Below, one piece after another: positions 52,435-61,031 of a DNA stretch of 64,000 bases. A program made the position numbers and the translations under genes. Position 1 is the stretch's first letter. Each line of letters starts with the position of its first letter. The notes beneath the pieces are model-generated. The model was not told the origin of the DNA, searched no databases, and saw only the letters and a program-made list of their open reading frames with translations. The stretch is from Saccharopolyspora montiporae (GTDB lineage: Bacteria > Actinomycetota > Actinomycetes > Mycobacteriales > Pseudonocardiaceae): NCBI RefSeq assembly GCF_015209505.1, contig NZ_JADEYC010000015.1, forward strand, positions 124,001 to 188,000. The letters are read 5' to 3'.

Positions 52435-53028
52435 GTGATGCGTGAAACCGGGGACGGAGAATCCACCGCGGACCTGCTGCGGAAGGCGGCGCTGGGCAGC
52501 CAGCGCGCGTGGCGGGAGGTGGTGGACCGGAACCACCAGATGGTCTGGGGTGTGGCGCGTGCCTACACGGCGACGTTCGCCGACGCCGAGGACGTGTGCC
52601 AGGCGACCTGGCTGCTGCTGGCGGAGAACCTCGACCGGGTGCGGGATCCGGCGGCGCTGCCGGGCTGGCTCGTCACGACCGCCCGGCGGGAATCGATCCG
52701 GTTGAGCACGGCTCGGCGGCGCGAATCGCCGTCGGGGGTCGGTACCGAGGAGATCGGAGCTGTCGGACCGGTCCACCACGTGGATCCGGAGCACGAGGTT
52801 CTGCGGTCGATGACGTATTCGGTGCTGTGGCAGGCGTTTTCCGAGTTGCCGTATCGCTGCCAGCAGCTGCTGCGGGTGCTCGCGGTAGCGCCGGAGGCCA
52901 GTTATGCGCAGATCGGCGAGGTGTTGGGCATGCCGCACGGCTCGATCGGCCCGAAACGGGGGCGCTGCCTGGTCGCGCTGCGCCGTCGGCTGCTGGCCTC
53001 GGGAATGCCGGAGGAGGCCGCGGGATGA
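52435..53028 (+). CDS. ECF-type RNA polymerase sigma factor
   Basis: This 197-residue protein has a region 2 (QRAWREVVDRNHQMVWGVAR, then FADAEDVCQATWLLLAENLD, PGWLVTTARRESI; about 25-90) and a region 4 (LPYRCQQLLRVLAVAPEASY, QIGEVLGMPHGSIGPKRGRC; about 140-185). No anti-sigma factor with a transmembrane or zinc domain is adjacent. Its ATGA overlap with the next gene and the following TPR-CHAT gene make a three-gene operon. GTG 52435 or ATG 52438 start; both fit the GGAGG upstream. Confidence 0.9.
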   Translation: MMRETGDGESTADLLRKAALGSQRAWREVVDRNHQMVWGVARAYTATFADAEDVCQATWLLLAENLDRVRDPAALPGWLVTTARRESIRLSTARRRESPSGVGTEEIGAVGPVHHVDPEHEVLRSMTYSVLWQAFSELPYRCQQLLRVLAVAPEASYAQIGEVLGMPHGSIGPKRGRCLVALRRRLLASGMPEEAAG

Positions 53029-53483
53029 GGAAGCGCACACCTCCGGAGTTGGCCGCCCTGCGGACGGTCTTCGAGTCGGGTGACCCGGTTCCCGGCGCGG
53101 TCGTGGCCGCGGCTTACGCGGCGGGCGGGTATGCGAGTGGTCCGGTTCCCGGACTGGAGTTGGTGGCCGACTCCGCGCAGGCGGCCCGGCGAGTCCGTTC
53201 GCGGACCAGGGAACTGACCTTCACCACCGCCGAGCGGACGCTGGACATGGATCTCGTGCCCGCCCGGCGCGGGTTCCTGCTCGCCACCGGGATCGTGCTG
53301 GAGCACGCGGGAGCGGTCGCGCTGGGCAGTTCGGTCGTGGTGCGCCACCCGCGCGGCGAATGCAGCGGAAAGCTGGACGAGCACGGCAGCTTCCGCATCG
53401 CGGGGATTCCGCGGGGGCCGATCAGCGTGGTGCTGCGTCCGGGCTGCGGCGCGGCCGCCGGTGCGGATTGGCTGGTCTGTTGA
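53025..53483 (+). CDS. Small sigma-associated protein, unknown function
   Basis: This 152-residue protein has an N-terminal helical half (TPPELAALRTVFESGDPVPG, then SAQAARRVRSRTRELTFTTA). A C-terminal beta-sandwich half follows (RTLDMDLVPARRGFLLATGI, VVVRHPRGECSGKLDEHGSF, RIAGIPRGPISVVLRPGCG), resembling carboxypeptidase-regulatory or Ig-like modules. Its ATG overlaps the sigma stop (ATGA) and its TGA overlaps the next gene's possible start, so stoichiometric synthesis is implied. It could be a sigma inhibitor or the CHAT protease substrate; this is inference. Confidence 0.75.
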   Translation: MRKRTPPELAALRTVFESGDPVPGAVVAAAYAAGGYASGPVPGLELVADSAQAARRVRSRTRELTFTTAERTLDMDLVPARRGFLLATGIVLEHAGAVALGSSVVVRHPRGECSGKLDEHGSFRIAGIPRGPISVVLRPGCGAAAGADWLVC

Positions 53484-53491
53484 CGGCCGGG

Positions 53492-56083
53492 GTGCGCGCG
53501 GTCGTCCGGCGGGCGGCCCCCGCCGGGCGGGACCGCGTGCCGGAAACGGTCCAGCGCGGGATCGAGCCGTGCGCGGCAGGTGATCCGCACTCGCGCGCGG
53601 CCGCGGCGCACGAGGTGGCCGAGGCCGAGCTCGAACGCGGGCACCTGCGCCGGGCCGCGCACCGCGCGCGGTCCGGCCTGCGCGCCGCGGTCCGGGCCGG
53701 GTTGCCGGAGTGCGCTGCCCGGTTGCGGCTGACCCTGGCCCGGATCGAGCTGGACGGCGGAGATCTCCGAGCGTGCTCCCGGAATCTGCGCGCGGCCGAG
53801 CTGCACCTGCCCGATGCCGATCGGCCGCGAGCCGTGTGCCTGCGCGGGCTGTTGCTGTGCCAGCGGGACCGGTTCGTCGAGGCCGTCGCGGAACTGACGT
53901 CCGCGGTGCGCGGGTTCGGCGAGACCGGGGACCGCAGCGGGACCGCCCTGGCCCTCGTCGGACGCGGTTCGGCGCGGATGCGTTCCGGCGAGCTCGGTGC
54001 GGCCGAACGGGATCTGGTCGAGGCGGAACGGATCTTCGCCGCGCAGGGGTGTACCGAGCAGGCCGCTGGGTGCGTGCACCGGCGGGCGTGCGCGGCGTTC
54101 CGGGCCGGTGATCTCCCCCGTGCCTTGCGCTTGTTCGAGCGCGCGGTGGCCGCCGGGTTGGACACCGGCTCGTGCCCGGACGTGCTGCTGGACCGCGCCG
54201 AGGCGTTGGCCGAGGCGGGGCTGCACGACGAAGCGCACACCGCGGTGCAGCGGGCCGTGCGGCGGTTGGCCGCGGAGCGCGGTCGCGGGGTGCGGTTGGC
54301 CGAGGCGCTGCTGGCCTTGGCCGGCTGCCGGCTGCGCGCGGGCGATGCCGCAGCCGCTCGGTGCAGCGCCGAGCAGGCCGGGCAGTTGTTCCGCGAGCAG
54401 CACAAGCCGGCGTGGGCGGCGCTCGCGGCGGCCACCGGCCTGCAGGCCAGGCTGCTCGGCGGGGTCTGCTCGTCCCGGGAACTGGTCGCGGCACAGCGCA
54501 CCGGTCGGCTCTGCGCTGCGTACGGGTGGGTCGGTCCTGCCGCCCGGCTGTGGCTCACCGCGGCCCGCTGCGCCCACCGGGCGGGCATGCGGCAGCGCTA
54601 CCGGCGACTGCTGCGGCTCGCCCGCGGGATCCGCGAGGACGCCGCGGCGACGTCACAGCAGCGCTGCACCGGTTGGCTCGCCGAGGCGCTGCTGGCCGAG
54701 GAGGCCGACGAGCCTGCGGCGCTGTTCGCGGCGTGCCGGGCCGGGTTGCGCGAGGCGCAGGACCACGCCGCGGGCATCGCTCCGTTCGAACTGCGCGCGC
54801 AGGCGTTGGCGCCGGTGCAGGAGCTCGGCGAGGTGGCGGTGCGCGCCTCGCTGCGGTCCGGCTCGGCGCGCGGGGTGCTGCGCTGGACCGAGCGCGTCCG
54901 GGCGAGCGCGCTGCACCGGCCGGCGCTGCTGCCACCCGCGGATCCCGAGCTCGACGCGGCCCTGGTCCGGTTGCGGTCGGCTGCACTGCACGTGCGCGGA
55001 TCGGCCGCGCCGAAGCCGTCCCTGGAGCAGGTCGGGGTGCTGGAACAGCAGGTCCGGCACCGGGCGATGCTGGCGCGGGACGGTGTGCGCGGGACGGGGG
55101 ACGAGCTCTGCCTCGACGATGTGCACGACGAACTGGGTGACGCGGTGCTGCTCAGCTTCTTCGGCCATGCCGGGCGGTTGCGCGCCGCATCCGTGGTCTC
55201 CGGCCGGGTGCGGCTGCACGAGATCGGTGCCAGGGACGAGGTGGACGGGCAGGTCGCACGGCTCGTGCACCTGCTGTCCCGGCAGGCCGAGCGGGACGCC
55301 GTGGATCCGGCTGCGGTCCGCCCGTCGGTACTGGCGCGGGCCGCGCGGCAGGTGCAGTCCCGCCTGCTCGGGCCGGTGCTGGACGAGCTGGGCGAACGTC
55401 GTCCCCTGGTGATCGTTCCGTCCGGGTCGCTGCACGCCGTGCCGTGGTCCGCGCTCCCGGTGTGCCGCGGGCGGGAGGTCACCGCCAGTCCGTCGCTGCG
55501 CTGCTGGCTGCGTGCCGCCCGAGATGCGCGAGCGAACTCCGGGCGCGGCCGGCTGTGGGTGTCCGGACCGGGCCTGGACCACGCGGAGCGGGAGGTCCGC
55601 GCGCTGCACGGCGAGGCGGCTGGACGGCTGCTGACCGGGTCCCGGGCGCGCTGCCCGGATGTGCTGGCCGCGCTGGACGGGGTGCGAATCGCGCACATCG
55701 CCGCGCACGGCACCTTCCGCGACCAGCAGCCGCTGCTGTCCTGCCTGGATCTCGCCGACGGGCCGCTGTACTGCTACGACCTGGACCGGATCCGCACCGC
55801 TCCGGCGACCGTGGTGCTCTCGGCGTGCGAGGTGGGCAGATCGGTGGCCGGTCGTGGCAACCAGGTCAGCGGGGTGGCGGCGACCTTGCTGGGCCGCGGG
55901 ACGTCGACGGTGATCGCCAGCGTCGTTCCGGTGCCGGACGAGCGGACCGCGGCGGTGATGCTCTCGCTGCACCGCCGGTTGCGCCGGTCGGTGCCGCCGG
56001 CGCAGGCCTTGGCCGCGGCGCAGCACGAGCACGGGGAGAGCGGGTTCGTCTGCCTCGGCTACGGCGGGAGGTGCGCTCGGTGA
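53492..56083 (+). CDS. TPR-CHAT protease
   Basis: This 863-residue cytosolic protein begins with about 400 residues of TPR-like helical repeats (for example AAHEVAEAELERGHLRRAAH, ALRLFERAVAAGLDTGSCPD, ALLALAGCRLRAGDAAAARC). It ends in a C-terminal CHAT caspase-like domain (about 590-860). The catalytic His739 is in AHIAAHGTFRDQ and the catalytic Cys779 in VVLSACEVGRSV, both intact. The preceding LVIVPSGSLHAVPWSALPV is the usual CHAT lead-in. The frame is open upstream but inside the previous gene; GTG 53492 is chosen, and TTG 53480 (TTGA overlap) is an alternative. Confidence 0.88.
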   Translation: MRAVVRRAAPAGRDRVPETVQRGIEPCAAGDPHSRAAAAHEVAEAELERGHLRRAAHRARSGLRAAVRAGLPECAARLRLTLARIELDGGDLRACSRNLRAAELHLPDADRPRAVCLRGLLLCQRDRFVEAVAELTSAVRGFGETGDRSGTALALVGRGSARMRSGELGAAERDLVEAERIFAAQGCTEQAAGCVHRRACAAFRAGDLPRALRLFERAVAAGLDTGSCPDVLLDRAEALAEAGLHDEAHTAVQRAVRRLAAERGRGVRLAEALLALAGCRLRAGDAAAARCSAEQAGQLFREQHKPAWAALAAATGLQARLLGGVCSSRELVAAQRTGRLCAAYGWVGPAARLWLTAARCAHRAGMRQRYRRLLRLARGIREDAAATSQQRCTGWLAEALLAEEADEPAALFAACRAGLREAQDHAAGIAPFELRAQALAPVQELGEVAVRASLRSGSARGVLRWTERVRASALHRPALLPPADPELDAALVRLRSAALHVRGSAAPKPSLEQVGVLEQQVRHRAMLARDGVRGTGDELCLDDVHDELGDAVLLSFFGHAGRLRAASVVSGRVRLHEIGARDEVDGQVARLVHLLSRQAERDAVDPAAVRPSVLARAARQVQSRLLGPVLDELGERRPLVIVPSGSLHAVPWSALPVCRGREVTASPSLRCWLRAARDARANSGRGRLWVSGPGLDHAEREVRALHGEAAGRLLTGSRARCPDVLAALDGVRIAHIAAHGTFRDQQPLLSCLDLADGPLYCYDLDRIRTAPATVVLSACEVGRSVAGRGNQVSGVAATLLGRGTSTVIASVVPVPDERTAAVMLSLHRRLRRSVPPAQALAAAQHEHGESGFVCLGYGGRCAR

Positions 56084-56100
56084 CCGCCCGGCCGCGCGGG

Positions 56101-57276
56101 TCAACCGCGTTGCAGTCCGCTGAGCCGTTCCACCGCGTCGTGCAGCACCTGGTCGCGCTTGCAGAAGGCGAACCGCACCAGGTGCCGGGTGTCGTCCGGG
56201 GTATCGCAGAACACCTGCACCGGGATGGCGGCGACTCCCACGCGTTCCGGGAGTTCGCGGCAGAGCTGCGCGCCGTCCTGGAAGCCCAGCGGGCGGACGT
56301 CGGCGCAGACGAAGTAGGTGCCTTCGCTGGGCAGGACTCGGAATCCCGCCTGGGACAGGCCCTCGGCGAGCAGGTCCCGCTTGCCCTGCAGGTTCTTGCG
56401 CAGCTGCTCGACCCAGTCGAGCTCGGCGCGCAGCGCGTGCGCGACGGCGGGTTGGAACGGGGCTCCGCCGACGAAGCTCATGAACTGCTTGGCCGCGCGT
56501 ACCGCCGCCACGAGCTCGGCGGGTCCGCAGACCCACCCGATCTTCCAGCCGGTGGCGCTGAAGCTCTTGCCCGAGCTGGAGAGGGACAGGGTCCGCTCGG
56601 CCATTCCCGGCAAGGTCGCCAGGGGGTTGTGCGGACGTCCGTCGAAGGTCAGGTGCTCGTAGACCTCATCGGTGATGGCGATCAGGTCGTGTTCCCGGCA
56701 CACCTCGGCGATCGCGCCGAGCTCGCCGTCGGTGAGCACCGTTCCCGTGGGGTTGTGCGGGGTGTTCACCACGACCGCCCGGGTGCGCGGTCCGACCGCC
56801 GCGCGCAGTGCCGGCACGTCCAGCTCGAACCGGCCCGAGTCGCCCAGCCGCAGCGGAACGGTGCGCCGGACACCGCCGGCCATCGCGACCGCCACCGGGT
56901 ACGAGTCGTAGTAGGGCTCGATCAGCACGACTTCGTCGCCCGGCTCGACCAGCGCGAGCATCGACGCGGTGAGCGCCTCCGTGGCCCCGACCGTGACCAG
57001 GATCTCGTCTTCGGGGGCGTGCTCGATCCCGTAGCGGTCCCCGCGGTGTTCCGAGATCGCCGCGCGCAGCTCGGGTTCGCCGGCTCCCGGCGGGTACTGG
57101 TTGACCCCGTCACCGATGGCCTGCTGCGCGCGCTGCAGCATCCCGGCCGGACCGTCGGTGTCCGGGAAGCCCTGGCCGAGGTTGACCGCGCCCGTGCGTC
57201 GCGCCAGTTCCGTGATCTCGGCGAAGATCGTCGAGGTGAACGGCTGCAGGCGAGAGGTCAGGGCGGGGTGTCGCAC
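56101..57276 (-). CDS. dapC: Aminotransferase, probable N-succinyldiaminopimelate aminotransferase DapC
   Basis: This 391-residue fold-type I PLP enzyme has GAVNLGQGFPDTDGP, GVNQYPPGAGEPELRAAISE, VTVGATEALTASMLALVEPG, NTPHNPTGTVL, the Asp in AITDEVYEHLTFDG, the PLP-Lys in LSLSSSGKSFSATGWKIGW and the C-terminal LVRFAFCKRD. The sequence closely follows Rv0858c (DapC) of M. tuberculosis along its length. It would act in lysine/peptidoglycan precursor synthesis, though a kynurenine aminotransferase-like activity is possible. GTG at 57276. Confidence 0.85.
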   Translation of the reverse strand: MRHPALTSRLQPFTSTIFAEITELARRTGAVNLGQGFPDTDGPAGMLQRAQQAIGDGVNQYPPGAGEPELRAAISEHRGDRYGIEHAPEDEILVTVGATEALTASMLALVEPGDEVVLIEPYYDSYPVAVAMAGGVRRTVPLRLGDSGRFELDVPALRAAVGPRTRAVVVNTPHNPTGTVLTDGELGAIAEVCREHDLIAITDEVYEHLTFDGRPHNPLATLPGMAERTLSLSSSGKSFSATGWKIGWVCGPAELVAAVRAAKQFMSFVGGAPFQPAVAHALRAELDWVEQLRKNLQGKRDLLAEGLSQAGFRVLPSEGTYFVCADVRPLGFQDGAQLCRELPERVGVAAIPVQVFCDTPDDTRHLVRFAFCKRDQVLHDAVERLSGLQRG

Positions 57277-57379
57277 GCGGCACACCCTAGTACCCGCCTG
57301 CACCGGCTCCCAGCCCGCGGACAGGGGCGACTGCGGAGACCGCCCACGGCCGCGTCCGCTGCGCTGCCACAATCGGGCT

Positions 57380-58636
57380 GTGCAGCAGATGGCTGGATCC
57401 GAAGTCGAGAAGCGCCGCGGTCTGCGGCGGATGAAGACCGTGGCGACCGGTTTCTTGGTCGCCGCGATCGTCGTGTACATCATCGCCAGGCTGAACGAGG
57501 ACGCCGGACCGGCTTGGGTCGGTTATGTGCGCGCGGCGGCGGAAGCGGGCATGGTCGGTGCGCTGGCCGACTGGTTCGCGGTGACCGCGCTGTTCCGCAG
57601 GCCGCTGAGCCTGCCGATCCCGCATACCGCGATCATCCCGAACCGCAAGGACGCGCTCGGCCGGAGCCTGGGCGAGTTCGTCGGGTCGAACTTCCTGTCC
57701 GAGGACGTGGTCCGGGACAAGCTGGGGCGAGCGGAGATCAGCCGCCGCGCCGGCGAGTGGCTCGACGACGACGAGCATGCGGAACGCGTCACCTCGGAGC
57801 TGGCTACGGCCGTGCGCGGTGCGGTGCGAGTGCTGCGCGACGAGGACGTGCAGGCGGTATTGGAGCAGATCGTCACGCGCAAGGTGGTGGACCAGCAGTG
57901 GGGTCCGCCGCTGGGGCGCCTGCTCGGCCAGGTTTTCGCGGACGGCTCGCACCACAAGCTGGTGGACCTGGTCTGCGACCGGGCCTACGACTGGGTGCGG
58001 GACAACTACGAGACGGTCATGCGGGTGGTCAGCCAGCGCGCGCCGTCCTGGTCGCCGAGGTTCTTCGATTCGCTGGTCGCGGACAAGATCTACGCCGAGG
58101 TGGTGGCCTTCGCCTGGGCGGTGAAGACCGACCCCGAGCACCAGATGCGACAGGCCGTCGACCGGTTCCTCGTCGAGTTCGCCGACGACCTGCAGAACGA
58201 TCCGGCGACCGTGGCCAAGGCCGAGCAGATCAAGCACCAGGTGCTGGCCCACCCGGAGGTGCAGAACGTCATCTCGTCGGCCTGGGGAACGGCCAAGCGG
58301 ATGCTGTTGGACGCCGCCGAGGACCCGTCCAGCGAGCTGCGGCTCCGGGTGCGCGAAGGCCTGCGCACGATGGGGGGCAGGCTGGCGCGGGAACCCGAGC
58401 TGCAGCGGAAGGTGGACGGTTGGTTGGAGGGCGCGGCGGTCTACGTCGTGTCCAACTACCGCACCGAGCTCACCACGCTGATCACCGACACGGTCGAGCG
58501 CTGGGACGCCCGGGAGACCTCGCGCAAGATCGAGGTGCAGGTGGGTCGGGACCTGCAGTTCATCCGGATCAACGGCACCGTCGTGGGCGCCCTGGCCGGG
58601 CTGACCATCCACACCCTGTCCGAACTGCTGCTCTGA
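57380..58636 (+). CDS. DUF445 membrane-anchored protein
   Basis: This 418-residue protein has an N-terminal membrane helix (MKTVATGFLVAAIVVYIIAR), then the DUF445 signature YVRAAAEAGMVGALADWFAV, TALFRRPLSLPIPHTAIIPN and KDALGRSLGEFVGSNFL. A long helical body and a C-terminal helix (IRINGTVVGALAGLTIHTLS) follow. Function unknown in the family; it probably scaffolds at the membrane. GTG 57380 or ATG 57389 start; no Shine-Dalgarno, possibly leaderless. Confidence 0.85.
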   Translation: MQQMAGSEVEKRRGLRRMKTVATGFLVAAIVVYIIARLNEDAGPAWVGYVRAAAEAGMVGALADWFAVTALFRRPLSLPIPHTAIIPNRKDALGRSLGEFVGSNFLSEDVVRDKLGRAEISRRAGEWLDDDEHAERVTSELATAVRGAVRVLRDEDVQAVLEQIVTRKVVDQQWGPPLGRLLGQVFADGSHHKLVDLVCDRAYDWVRDNYETVMRVVSQRAPSWSPRFFDSLVADKIYAEVVAFAWAVKTDPEHQMRQAVDRFLVEFADDLQNDPATVAKAEQIKHQVLAHPEVQNVISSAWGTAKRMLLDAAEDPSSELRLRVREGLRTMGGRLAREPELQRKVDGWLEGAAVYVVSNYRTELTTLITDTVERWDARETSRKIEVQVGRDLQFIRINGTVVGALAGLTIHTLSELLL

Positions 58637-58689
58637 CCGGTCGGTGGTGCGGCCGGGGCCGCTCGCCGGACCGGGCAGCGCGGCGGCGC

Positions 58690-59226
58690 TCAGACCGCGT
58701 GCCGTTCGCGCCAGGAGCGCGCCTTCTCCCGGTTGCCGCAGACCCGCATCGAGCACCAGGTGCGCGACCGGTTGCGGGAGCGGTCGTAGAACGCGCACAG
58801 GCAGTCCTCGGCCGGGCAGATCTTGAGCCGCTCCCAGTGGCCGGTGTGCACCAGTCGCGCCGCGGCGACCAGCACCTTGCCGAGCGCGTCGGTGCCCACC
58901 AGCCGCGGAAGACCGTCGTGCATCTCCACCCGCACCGGCCAGCTCGGGCTGAATCTCGCCGGGCGGACGGTGCCGCAGGCGACCGACTCGCGCATCGTGG
59001 TGCGCAGGTCGCGGGCCGCGTCCACGGCGGGCGGCTCACCCAGCGACTGGTCGGCGCACCAGCGCCGCCATTGGGCGGCATCACCCAGCGCGTCGGTGCC
59101 CGCTTCGGCATCGCAGGTGTTCAGGAAGGACAGGACCAGGTCGAGGTCGCGTTCCGGGCCGAGATCAGCCATCTCCGCAGGAAGAGGCGGTTCCGGAGCG
59201 ACAGCTCTGCTGTTCACGAACACCAT
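58690..59226 (-). CDS. CGNR zinc-finger regulator
   Basis: This 178-residue protein is of the ABATE/CGNR type. The N-terminal stress-response-like domain (RDLDLVLSFLNTCDAEAGTD, RDLRTTMRESVAC) precedes a C-terminal CGNR zinc finger (LKICPAEDCLCAFYDRSRNR, SRTWCSMRVCGNREKARS) with four Cys ligands and the CGNR motif intact. Probable DNA-binding regulator of the divergent VOC gene. ATG at 59226. Confidence 0.88.
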   Translation of the reverse strand: MVFVNSRAVAPEPPLPAEMADLGPERDLDLVLSFLNTCDAEAGTDALGDAAQWRRWCADQSLGEPPAVDAARDLRTTMRESVACGTVRPARFSPSWPVRVEMHDGLPRLVGTDALGKVLVAAARLVHTGHWERLKICPAEDCLCAFYDRSRNRSRTWCSMRVCGNREKARSWRERHAV

Positions 59227-59258
59227 CGTAAGTCAATAGGCGGTTGCGCCGCGCAGAT

Positions 59259-59316
59259 GTAACCGCCAATCTAGGCATACTGGTTACTAACCTGTCACCA
59301 GGATTCACTGGTTACT
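59259..59316. promoter_or_regulatory. Repeated GGTTAC half-sites between CGNR and VOC genes
   Basis: GTAACC (59259-59264) and two copies of ACTGGTTACT (59279-59288 and 59307-59316) lie in the 141-bp divergent region. The two direct repeats are spaced 28 bp start to start and the first half-site is inverted. A likely operator for the CGNR regulator and A+T-rich enough for promoters. Confidence 0.55.
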
Positions 59317-59367
59317 CGGGCGGTGCGACGCGCGCGGTCCGGATCCGATGATCGACGTGGAGGAGAC

Positions 59368-59751
59368 ATGGCCCCGAGACGGCTCGCCGCCTACGTGCTG
59401 GACTGCCCCGACCCGCGAGCGCTCGCCGACTTCTACGGCAGGCTGCTCGACTGGGCGGTCGACGAGAGCGCTTCCGATGCGGACTGGGTGGAGCTCGCCG
59501 ATCCGGCGGGCGGTGCCCCGCTGTCCTTCCAGCGCGACCCGGGCCACCGCCGCCCGACCTGGCCGGGCCGGGAGCTCCCGCAGATGGCGCACCTCGACAT
59601 CCGGGTGTCGACCCTGCAGGAGGGCGCTGAGCTGGCACTGGCGGCCGGCGCCGTCCCGCTGGAGCAGCCCGCCGGCCAGCTGGACGCGAACTTCCGGGTG
59701 TACGCCGATCCCGCCGGGCACCCGTTCTGCATGTGCGCCTGCGCGGAGTGA
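59368..59751 (+). CDS. VOC-superfamily (glyoxalase/bleomycin-resistance-like) protein
   Basis: This 127-residue protein has the paired beta-alpha-beta-beta-beta units YVLDCPDPRALADFYGRLLD, then WVELADPAGGAPLSFQRDPG, MAHLDIRVSTLQEGAELALA and FRVYADPAGHPFCMCACAE. Possible metal ligands are His (MAHLD) and the terminal HPFCMC cluster, where Glu is usual. Substrate unknown. ATG with GGAGGAGAC. Divergent from the CGNR gene, so probably its target. Confidence 0.8.
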   Translation: MAPRRLAAYVLDCPDPRALADFYGRLLDWAVDESASDADWVELADPAGGAPLSFQRDPGHRRPTWPGRELPQMAHLDIRVSTLQEGAELALAAGAVPLEQPAGQLDANFRVYADPAGHPFCMCACAE

Positions 59752-59831
59752 TCGCGAACAGGTGCAAGCAGGGTGCTTGCAATAGCTAGCACCCGAGGTT
59801 ATCGTGGGTGTTGACCGGAAGGTGCACACCG

Positions 59832-60233
59832 ATGGAACGCGTGGACAAAGCCGTCAACAAGGCCGTGAACCAGGCGGTCAGCGACCTCGGCAGCTACATC
59901 CGGACGCAACGCAACAACTCGCAGATCTCGTTGCGACAGCTGGCCAAGGCAGCCGGTGTGTCGAACCCGTATCTGAGCCAGGTGGAACGGGGACTGCGCA
60001 AGCCCAGCGCGGAGATCCTGCAGCAGATCGCCAACGGACTACGGATCTCCGCCGAGGCGTTGTACGTGCAGGCCGGGATCCTGGAGCGCCGCGAAGGCGG
60101 GCCGGTGGTGGACGCGATCCTCGCCGACGACGACCTCAGCGAGCGGCAGAAACAAGTGCTTCTGGACATATACGCCTCGTTCCGGCGGGAACACGACACC
60201 GCCGACGGGGAACCCCAGCCATCCGAGGAGTGA
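59832..60233 (+). CDS. XRE-family regulator upstream of hbhA (Rv0474-like)
   Basis: This 133-residue protein has an XRE HTH (LGSYIRTQRNNSQISLRQLA, KAAGVSNPYLSQVERGLRKP, residues 19-65) and a short C-terminal helical tail. It matches the position of Rv0474, which precedes hbhA. ATG 59832 is chosen; the open frame begins slightly earlier. It abuts hbhA by 6 bp. Confidence 0.87.
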   Translation: MERVDKAVNKAVNQAVSDLGSYIRTQRNNSQISLRQLAKAAGVSNPYLSQVERGLRKPSAEILQQIANGLRISAEALYVQAGILERREGGPVVDAILADDDLSERQKQVLLDIYASFRREHDTADGEPQPSEE

Positions 60234-60239
60234 TGTGCC

Positions 60240-60950
60240 GTGCCGGCATTTCCCAACACCGATGACGTGCAGAAGGCGCGCGAGCAGGCGGTGAACGCCC
60301 TGGGCGGAGCGGCCGAGCAGGCCAAGACACCGCTGCTGGCCGTGCTCGGTGCCGGCGATCTCGCCGCGCAGACCGTCTACGAGGCGGTGCAGAAGGTCCG
60401 TACGCAGCTCAACGAGCGCGTCGAGCACGCCCAGCAGGACCTGCCCGCCGACCTCACCGACCTGCGCGCCCGAATCGAGCCCGCGCAGCTGCGCAAGCGC
60501 GTGGACGACTACGCGGAGAACGCCAAGCAGCTCTACGGCTACCTCGCCGAGCGCGGGGAGGGGACCCTGGAGCGGCTGCAGTCCCAGCCCCAGGTCCAGC
60601 GGGTCCGCGACCAGGTGGAGACCGCGCAGGACCGGGTGGGCGAGACCGTCGGCGAGGTCCGCGAGCTCGCCGACGACGTGCTCGGCAAGGTCAGCCGCAC
60701 CAGCCGGGAGGCCGGGGACAAGGCCGCGGATGCCGCCGACGAGGTGCGCGAGCGGGTCGCGGACACCGCCGACGAGGCGGGCGCCAAGGCCACCGAGGCC
60801 GCCGAGAAGGTCGCCGACGCCGCCGACGAGGCCGCGAGCAAGGTCTCGTCCGCCACGGGCTCCACCAAGTCGACGAGCAAGAGCGGTGGTGCCAAGGGCA
60901 GCAGCGGCAGCAAGTCCACCGCCAAGAAGGCGACCGGCAAGAACTCCTGA
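60240..60950 (+). CDS. hbhA: Heparin-binding haemagglutinin homologue HbhA
   Basis: This 236-residue protein is a long coiled coil (about 45-170; LNERVEHAQQDLPADLTDLR, VQRVRDQVETAQDRVGETVG). An Ala-rich helical repeat region (AADAADEVRERVADTADEAG, about 160-195) follows, then a Lys/Ser/Thr/Gly-rich C-terminus (KSTAKKATGKNS). HbhA binds heparan sulfate in mycobacteria via a Lys-rich tail. In a soil actinomycete the tail is shorter and interspersed with Ser/Gly, so an intracytoplasmic, membrane-associated role is as likely. GTG at 60240. Confidence 0.85.
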   Translation: MPAFPNTDDVQKAREQAVNALGGAAEQAKTPLLAVLGAGDLAAQTVYEAVQKVRTQLNERVEHAQQDLPADLTDLRARIEPAQLRKRVDDYAENAKQLYGYLAERGEGTLERLQSQPQVQRVRDQVETAQDRVGETVGEVRELADDVLGKVSRTSREAGDKAADAADEVRERVADTADEAGAKATEAAEKVADAADEAASKVSSATGSTKSTSKSGGAKGSSGSKSTAKKATGKNS

Positions 60951-60966
60951 CGTCCGGTGCGCGCAT

Positions 60967-60996
60967 GCCCCCTCCGCATCCATGACCGGAGGGGGC
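60967..60996 (+). terminator. Hairpin after hbhA
   Basis: Perfect 10-bp arms GCCCCCTCCG (60967-60976) and CGGAGGGGGC (60987-60996), 17 bp downstream of the hbhA stop, with a 10-nt loop. A strong terminator-like stem without a T-run. Confidence 0.8.
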
Positions 60997-61031
60997 ACTG
61001 CGCATCGGGTGTGACCACGTAGGCTGGCCGC

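Noticed and set aside
55444..59262. A 1272-codon open frame on the plus strand
   Set aside because: It crosses the CHAT, dapC, DUF445 and CGNR genes, is Arg/Gly/Ala-rich without motifs, and is a high-G+C shadow frame.
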